DNA from: CAWCDJ01 sp963836015
Lineage (GTDB): Bacteria; Acidobacteriota; Terriglobia; Bryobacterales; Bryobacteraceae
Length of the DNA: 64,000 nucleotides
Reading direction: 5' to 3'
Assembly (NCBI GenBank): GCA_963836015.1
Contig: CAWIIF010000015.1
Span: forward strand, 248,001-312,000
The notes beneath the pieces are model-generated. The model did no database searches. It worked only from the letters and a program-made list of their open reading frames with translations, and was not told the DNA's origin. Shown one piece after another: positions 62,423 to 64,000 of this stretch (positions are counted from its first letter, which is position 1; every line of letters begins with the position of its first letter). Made by a program: the position numbers and the translations under genes.

Positions 62423-63985
62423 TCAGTTTTGGATCTGTCGATTCTCACCCGGGATCTCGACACTCACCGTGCCACCCGCGCCTACCGTCACCCTGACCCA
62501 GGAGTCTTCGCGCCCCATGGGCCCTTTCTCCGCGCGAGCCTTCATCGGCCGGCCATTCACCAGCAAGGTCTCGTGCGACCCTGGAAACGCGGCATGCCAG
62601 ATCAGCGCCGGCCCGTGCTGATTTGTGAACACCGTCTTGCGGACCCCTTCCTGTCTGACGGTGATCTCGTTGGCGCGTAATGAAAGGTTGCGAAGCTCGG
62701 CCCAGGCCACCTTCGTGCCCAGGCCGGACAATGTTTTGACCGCTGCTTCCACCCAAAAGCCCTCCACAGTGGATAGCAGCGCGGAGGCGGTATCCAGATT
62801 GATTCCCATCGTGCCGGTGACGACCGTGCCGACCACCGAGTAGGGAACCTCGGGATATTCCATCCGGCTGTGGCCGGGCGTCATGGTATCGAGCAGGCGA
62901 TCGTAAGCGGTGTCCGGATCTCCGTAGCGGTAGAGCGCCTCGAGGTGCCGGCCCGAGTCCGCCAGCGCGCTTTTGATCTTGGAAGGATCGTCGATGGCGT
63001 TCCAATAGAGCAGCGCCCCGCCGCCGCCGCGGCCCTCCAGCTTGTGGTCCTTGCCGACGCGTGCGTAAAAGTACTGTTCCCTCTCGTTCCACCAGGTGCT
63101 GTTCACGAACGCTTTCACATCGGAGGCCTTCTTCAGGTAGGTCCGCGCCAGCTCCGAATTGCCGCGAACTTCCTGTATGTGCGCGTAGGCCAGGTAAGCG
63201 GCGTACTGGGTGGCGAGGACATCGGCTCCGAGGACGTAATCGTGATTGCCCTCGTCGTAGCCGGGAATTCCCCGGGCGGTCTCGAACTTTGCGGCGGGAT
63301 CGAGGATGCCGCGGACATTCAGCAGCCGCGGGCGATTCATGATCTGGTCGAGCCCCAGACCCCAGCGAACCACGTAGTCGGAGACGGTCCGGTCGTAGAA
63401 GTTCAGGAAGGCCGGGTCCGTGACATATGCCTCATCGCCGCTCCACAGGTACATCCGGTAGCAGGCATCCAGGATGTCGAAGTTGGCGGGCAGGTTGAAC
63501 CAGAACTGTGCGTCATTCCGGTAATCCACGGGGGCCGGGCGATTGAAGCGGTCGATCTCCCAGTAGCTGCACCAGTCTTTCGAATCCGAGATATTTTCGG
63601 CGAAGCGCTTCAGCATGTTCAGGTTGTAGCGGGCGAGCCCGAGTGCCTGGCCCCCCATGCTCTGGTGGGCCACGTCCCGCATGCAGAACGCTTCGCGTCC
63701 CGGTTCGGCGGCTTCGTACCAGGGGCCGACCGGATCGCCGTCGAATACGTAGGCCATCGCCTGGCGCTTGGCGCGGTTGAACCCCTCGACGAGGTGCTGG
63801 TCGGATGAGGTGAGTTCCAGCCGGGATTGCCGGGAGCTCTCGGCCTGCTTCACTTCGCTCGCGCCCGTGATGCCGGCGCCTACCACGCGGTAGGCCGCAC
63901 CGCCCTGGCTGCGAGCGGCCTGGGCCAGAAGAGTCGAGGCGAGCGCAGCGCTCACAAGACAGCATCGAGTCAGGGTATGCATCAT
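62423..63985 (-). CDS. exported six-hairpin glycosidase-like protein (second)
   Basis: A 520-residue secreted protein (Sec signal to about residue 26) with a helical-barrel glycosidase look: YVFDGDPVGPWYEAAEPGREAFCMRDVAHQ, WCSYWEIDRFNRPAPVDYRND.FWFNLPANFDILDACYRMYLW and NSTWWNEREQYFYARV. A small beta domain ends it (LLVNGRPMKARAE). The acidic residues in CMRDVAHQ and EIDRFN are candidate catalysts. The start is ATG 63985 or the next codon (63982), behind GAGAAGGA. It precedes the third receptor gene by 15 bases. The promoter lies beyond the right edge. The GH family is not assigned. Confidence 0.72.
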   Translation of the reverse strand: MMHTLTRCCLVSAALASTLLAQAARSQGGAAYRVVGAGITGASEVKQAESSRQSRLELTSSDQHLVEGFNRAKRQAMAYVFDGDPVGPWYEAAEPGREAFCMRDVAHQSMGGQALGLARYNLNMLKRFAENISDSKDWCSYWEIDRFNRPAPVDYRNDAQFWFNLPANFDILDACYRMYLWSGDEAYVTDPAFLNFYDRTVSDYVVRWGLGLDQIMNRPRLLNVRGILDPAAKFETARGIPGYDEGNHDYVLGADVLATQYAAYLAYAHIQEVRGNSELARTYLKKASDVKAFVNSTWWNEREQYFYARVGKDHKLEGRGGGGALLYWNAIDDPSKIKSALADSGRHLEALYRYGDPDTAYDRLLDTMTPGHSRMEYPEVPYSVVGTVVTGTMGINLDTASALLSTVEGFWVEAAVKTLSGLGTKVAWAELRNLSLRANEITVRQEGVRKTVFTNQHGPALIWHAAFPGSHETLLVNGRPMKARAEKGPMGREDSWVRVTVGAGGTVSVEIPGENRQIQN

Positions 63986-64000
63986 GTCCTTCTCGCCGAA

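Overview
The window looks like a chromosomal segment of a soil Acidobacteriota, most likely of the Solibacter/Bryobacter type. This is inferred from family content, not from a search. The DNA is GC-rich. It carries three giant Oar-like TonB-dependent receptors with an N-terminal carboxypeptidase-regulatory domain, a TIGR03435-type protein, a PadR regulator next to an ADOP/MacB-type permease, a BlaI/M56 pair whose M56 protein carries TonB C-terminal domains, and many Tat- or Sec-exported sugar enzymes. I see no insertion sequence, prophage or CRISPR array. Genes are dense and no gene-free stretch exceeds 300 bases.

Layout. 0-13.6 kb is housekeeping and mixed: NicO-type metal exporter, SnoaL-like protein, ABC exporter pair, mscL, aminotransferase, sugar isomerase, first Oar receptor, a coupled zinc-finger/ATPase pair, a YfgM-like protein, dgt, and a 50-residue protein missed by length cut-offs. 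13.5-23.0 kb is a chemotaxis block. fliM runs leftward from a near-consensus sigma-28 promoter, and cheY-cheX-cheW-mcp-cheA-cheR-cheD-cheY-cheX-cheB runs rightward with mostly overlapping genes. A tRNA-Glu follows. 23.2-26.8 kb holds a MetE-like protein, an oligogalacturonate-lyase-like propeller and a UxuA-like protein (uronate/pectin theme).

27.0-35.9 kb is the most unusual block. It encodes a TolC-like outer-membrane protein, three tandem PhnD-like periplasmic binding proteins, a membrane sensor kinase and a REC-PAS-kinase-REC hybrid kinase, all packed as one operon, with no ABC ATPase, permease or membrane-fusion protein. I read it as a candidate ligand-sensing system built from orphan binding proteins.

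35.9-41.4 kb holds M56-TonB/BlaI with a self-overlapping operator-promoter, a decayed ADOP permease with two internal deletions, its PadR regulator with a palindromic operator, and hemH. 41.4-49.6 kb holds M14 and M13 peptidases, a hydroxypyruvate-isomerase-like protein, a TolB-like gene collapsed by an internal in-frame deletion, a TIGR03435 protein and a redoxin-TlpA fusion. 49.7-64 kb is a glycan-utilisation region: sulfatase, two six-hairpin glycosidase-like proteins, two Oar receptors, and an exported enolase-superfamily dehydratase plus RraA-like protein. The receptor and dehydratase are divergent and share a duplicated promoter/operator motif.

At least seven genes have a -10-like hexamer ending only 6-9 bases before the start codon, suggesting that leaderless transcription is common here.
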